DNA from: Planktothrix tepida PCC 9214
GTDB lineage: Bacteria > Cyanobacteriota > Cyanobacteriia > Cyanobacteriales > Microcoleaceae
NCBI RefSeq assembly: GCF_900009145.1
Contig: NZ_LN889802.1
Location: 531,905-570,275 of the forward strand
DNA: 38,371 nucleotides
Reading direction: 5' to 3'
Below the pieces are notes generated by a model. That model ran no database searches. It was not told the origin of the DNA and was given only the letters and a program-made list of their open reading frames with translations. Every line of letters starts with the position of its first letter. Positions within the stretch are counted from its first letter, which is position 1. Below, piece by piece: positions 35,813 through 38,371 of this stretch. Position numbers and translations under genes: made by a program.

Positions 35813-36409
35813 ATGAAAAAATTACTAGCTTCTATTGCTAGTGCTAGTTTATTTACGGTCACGGCACTAGCAGCAACCCCATCCCAGGCAGCGTTGTTTT
35901 TCGGCACCGATAGCACTGACCTCAATGACGTTTTCAATAAAACTGACCTCAATGATGTTTTCACCCAAAAAGTCTCTCTGAGGACAGAACAGACCAATGT
36001 CATTTATCCTGTTTCTCAGCACTTAAAAATTACTCCCACAGCGTTCCTGGAAACTCCTCCTAGTCAAACCAGTAGTTTATCCACCATCAATACAACAACC
36101 ATCGTTAATTTAAGCTCACCTCCTGGTGGAAAAATGATCTACAGCAAAGCTTACGGAAAAGGTGTATGCAACGTTCATGCAGGTTGTGCTCTTCAAGCCA
36201 TCGGTTTATCTTTGGCTTTGCAATGCTCTAATGCTGGAACTGATCCAGAAGCCTGGGCTAAATGTGTCAAAAGCAAAGACTACGACAAATATTTAGCCGC
36301 GGCTCAATGCACTTGGGGTACTTGCCCTGGATTTGCTACTTTGCCAAATGGCGGTGCTGCCTATGCTTGTACAAGTCCTAGTCATTCTATTTTGGAGGGT
36401 AAAAGTTGA
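35813..36409 (+). CDS. Secreted Cys-rich protein of unknown function (198 aa)
   Basis: This 198-residue protein has a clear Sec signal peptide: KK, a hydrophobic core to about residue 21 and a PSQA cleavage site at 26. Residues 36-50 carry a duplicated TDLNDVF, encoded by a direct repeat of 27 nt. A polar Ser/Thr-rich region follows. The C-terminal 80 residues hold seven cysteines (GVCNVHAGC, LQCSNAG, AKCVKS, AAQCTWGTC, AYACTSP) in a spacing that suggests disulfides with one left over. I do not recognise the family. It has its own strong promoter, and a shared terminator separates it from the convergent PEP-CTERM gene. A secreted or surface role is inferred. Confidence 0.85.
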   Translation: MKKLLASIASASLFTVTALAATPSQAALFFGTDSTDLNDVFNKTDLNDVFTQKVSLRTEQTNVIYPVSQHLKITPTAFLETPPSQTSSLSTINTTTIVNLSSPPGGKMIYSKAYGKGVCNVHAGCALQAIGLSLALQCSNAGTDPEAWAKCVKSKDYDKYLAAAQCTWGTCPGFATLPNGGAAYACTSPSHSILEGKS

Positions 36410-36519
36410 TTACATCTACCTAACTTACCTTACGTCCAAATTTCTAAATCAATATCACCCTTCCTTTCCATCCTAATGCCCACAGAGCTTATATTGATCA
36501 GCTTTTTCTCAAACTCTAA

Positions 36520-36552
36520 CAATAACAGAGGAGTTCAACTCCTCTGTTATTG
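36520..36552. terminator. Bidirectional 15-bp hairpin terminator
   Basis: CAATAACAGAGGAGT (36520-36534) and ACTCCTCTGTTATTG (36538-36552) form a perfect 15-bp stem with a 3-nt TCA loop, in the 176-nt gap between two convergent secreted-protein genes. The T-run after it is weak on both strands, yet stem strength and place favour a shared terminator. Confidence 0.75.
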
Positions 36553-36585
36553 CCTAATGGTCAATTGTGTAGTGTTTCATTAACC

Positions 36586-37938
36586 TTATGAATGATTTTT
36601 GCGTTTGGCTGCGCCGAACAAACCACCAACGGCTATCAGTCCTAAGATTGTAGAGGGTTCAGGAACAGCCACAGGTACACCCGCTTGATTCCAAGAAAAG
36701 ACACCACTGTAGGATTGTCCATCATCTTTAGCGGTGAAGTTTGATGCTTCTGCGTTGAAACCGTAGACGTACTGGGCTTTACCATTGAGTTCAACTTTGG
36801 TGATTTCGCTGATTTGTAAATGCTGAATTTGATTCAGGGCATTGTTCAAGGAATCAACCTGTTTTTGAGTTTCGGTCAGGGTGGCAAGTGCGGAGGTTAC
36901 ATCTCCTTTCTTAGCTTGCAACTGTGATAATCCGTTTTGCGCCGTTTCTAATGTAGTGTTTGCTGTTGATAACTTACCGTTTAATGTTGCTAATCCGGCT
37001 TTTGCTGTTGATAACTTATCATTTAATGTTGCTAATCCGGCTTTTGCTGTTGATAAGTTGCCGTTTAAGGTGTTATAATTATTGATTGCATTTTTTTCGG
37101 CAGTAGTTCTCTGAGTCGCAAGTTTGCTGATTCCCGACTTGTAGTTGGGGTCATTAGCAGCGTTAGCCACCAATGGAGTGAGGGTATCAACAGATCCTTG
37201 GGCAGTGCTAATCTGTCCATTAAGACCGTCAATGGCCTTATTGGCATCGGTAATATTTTGCTTAAGGGTGATAATGCCTGTATTGAGGGTGTCAATCTGC
37301 CCCTGAACAGTAGTAATCTTGCCATTGATGTCAGCAAGTGCGGTTTTGGCTTGAGCAAGGGGTGAAGTGATAGTATTGCTATATCCACCAATGATGGTAT
37401 TGACTTTCGCCTTCAGGTCAAAGAAACCCAAGGTTTTCATTGACATCGCGCCCGTTTTATCTAAGGAAAACTCAGCAATGTTGGGATCTCCAAAACCAAC
37501 GGTACTCTTGAAGGCTTCAAGGGCTAAATTTTGGAAAGGGGATGCTAAGTTATTCCAAACTGTTTTTAGAGGTTGATAGGCATTTAACAAGCCATTTAAC
37601 CATTCCCCTTGGAAAGTGTTGAACTCAGCCGTCGTCACACTGGACACTTTAGCGGTGTACTTTCCGGCTTTCGCGGTAAAACCCACGCTGGAACTATTGG
37701 TTTCATTATTGTAGTTGAGTTCTACGTTCGTTTGAAGATTACCATCAGTTAAAGCGCTGATGGCGGCAGCTTCATTGCCTTGAATCCAAAGTTTGTTGCT
37801 GTTGTGGGTATAGGTAGCGTAATTGGTTTCGCTATTGTCAAAGTCAAAAGAGGCGGCTTTCGCTGGGAGACTAGCAATCGTGCTCATTCCCACTGCGACA
37901 GAAGTGCCAATTAAGATTTTTTTTAATGAAGCTGCCAT
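36586..37938 (-). CDS. PEP-CTERM protein with long coiled coil
   Basis: This 450-residue protein has a Sec signal peptide (about 1-28, ending PAKA) and a C-terminal sorting signal: VPEPSTILGLIAVGGLF, a hydrophobic helix and basic KRKNHS, which is the PEP-CTERM type cut by an exosortase. Residues about 30-185 form a beta-rich domain. Residues 190-370 are a coiled coil with repeats of 14 residues (KLSTAKAGLATLNG and near-copies), matching a 42-nt DNA repeat. A second small domain lies before the sorting tail. It should be exported and anchored or released at the cell surface, perhaps in polysaccharide. No exosortase gene is in the window. Start is ATG 37938. Confidence 0.92.
   Translation of the reverse strand: MAASLKKILIGTSVAVGMSTIASLPAKAASFDFDNSETNYATYTHNSNKLWIQGNEAAAISALTDGNLQTNVELNYNNETNSSSVGFTAKAGKYTAKVSSVTTAEFNTFQGEWLNGLLNAYQPLKTVWNNLASPFQNLALEAFKSTVGFGDPNIAEFSLDKTGAMSMKTLGFFDLKAKVNTIIGGYSNTITSPLAQAKTALADINGKITTVQGQIDTLNTGIITLKQNITDANKAIDGLNGQISTAQGSVDTLTPLVANAANDPNYKSGISKLATQRTTAEKNAINNYNTLNGNLSTAKAGLATLNDKLSTAKAGLATLNGKLSTANTTLETAQNGLSQLQAKKGDVTSALATLTETQKQVDSLNNALNQIQHLQISEITKVELNGKAQYVYGFNAEASNFTAKDDGQSYSGVFSWNQAGVPVAVPEPSTILGLIAVGGLFGAAKRKNHS
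36961..37072. repeat. 42-bp tandem repeat in the PEP-CTERM gene
   Basis: Units start at 36961, 37003 and 37045, each opening TGCTGTTGATAA; the first two are nearly identical over 42 bases and the third is partial. Each unit encodes 14 residues, two heptads of the coiled coil. The number of units may vary between strains. Confidence 0.9.
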
Positions 37939-38371
37939 GGGTTTTCTCCAGAAAGTAGAAGGTTTTCTTAGAATTTCGTCTATATTGTGATGCTGAATCT
38001 TATTAAAATCGATTTTGATAGATTTTTGGGTGATTCATGTCACTTTAGACGGTGATTGCTGACTATGTTTTCTTAATATAGAAAGTTCCCATTTGTTGTA
38101 AGAACTTTAGCACCCAACTTTAATAGTGAGTTTCTGAACGCTTTGAGCTAGTGAGCTTTTCGAGTTCTTTTGTTTCTCTATATGTTATTATAAACAATCT
38201 AATGTAGATGTCTATAAAATTTTGGTCAATTTATCGGTATTTATGTAAAGATTGGGTAAATCTGTAATTTAAACTAAAAATAAAATTAATTGATATCCCT
38301 CTTCTGTCAGTCTCCGAGGAGTAAAATTAGAAAATAAACCAGATGGGTAGCTAGAAGGGGGATAGGGTAAT
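37939..38371 (-). promoter_or_regulatory. Upstream region and promoter of the PEP-CTERM gene
   Basis: I see no gene in these 433 bases. On the minus strand TAGACA (38214-38209) and TATAAT (38192-38187) are 16 bp apart, a good sigma70-type promoter, giving a start near 38180 and a leader of about 240 nt. In the leader AAAGTTC (38082-38088) pairs with GAACTTT (38102-38108). The last 90 bases of the window carry no clear feature. Confidence 0.55.

Noticed and set aside
36881-37078. Open frame antisense to the PEP-CTERM repeats
   Set aside because: It only mirrors the 42-bp repeats of the true gene.

Overview
The window looks like chromosomal DNA from a filamentous cyanobacterium, probably an oscillatorian of the Planktothrix/Microcoleus type. 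Seen directly: the first codons of psbD, a ycf4 gene, a cytochrome c6 gene, a cobalamin methyltransferase, a GUN4-domain protein, many GCGATCGC (HIP1) octamers, moderately low GC, and the short intergenic repeats (CCCTGTT heptamer arrays, 28-bp palindromes, small inverted-repeat elements) common in such genomes. The genus is an inference.

Layout. 1-3.7 kb: psbD (partial, minus) diverges from ycf4, followed by a cyclophilin lipoprotein, a GUN4-domain protein and a short beta-ketoacyl-ACP synthase. 3.9-6.2 kb: a cytosine-C5 DNA methyltransferase with no visible restriction partner, meeting a DUF29 gene tail to tail, then a four-helix membrane protein. 6.4-10.2 kb: queC, a small unknown gene, a 167-bp inverted-repeat element, cytochrome c6 (petJ, TTG start), a coiled-coil membrane protein and an aldo/keto reductase. 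10.2-17.0 kb: a long structured leader and two large signalling genes 35 nt apart, a CBS-PAS-GAF diguanylate cyclase and a Cache-HAMP histidine kinase with a receiver domain. 17.1-26.3 kb: tRNA-Glu with clear promoter and terminator, an M42 peptidase, a two-helix protein, an NRPI-repeat protein, uvrB, an SLH lipoprotein, a small gene overlapping bioF, a K+-channel-type protein and a small unknown gene. 26.4-34.6 kb: trpS, metF, two unknown minus-strand genes (one with a duplicated Cys/Trp domain), a VWA protein, a GT60-like glycosyltransferase, cobI and a TonB-like protein. 34.6-38.4 kb: an HpsJ-like membrane protein, a secreted Cys-rich protein and a convergent coiled-coil PEP-CTERM protein; the last two share a 15-bp terminator stem and each has its own strong promoter.

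Most genes are single housekeeping units on alternating strands. Units that appear linked are ycf4-cyclophilin, the diguanylate cyclase-histidine kinase pair, the small gene-bioF overlap, the VWA-glycosyltransferase pair and the two secreted proteins at the right end. No phage, CRISPR array, insertion sequence with transposase, or complete defence system was seen. The most unusual material is the set of small repeats, one of which supplies the C-terminus of a coding gene, and several secreted or repeat proteins without a recognised function.
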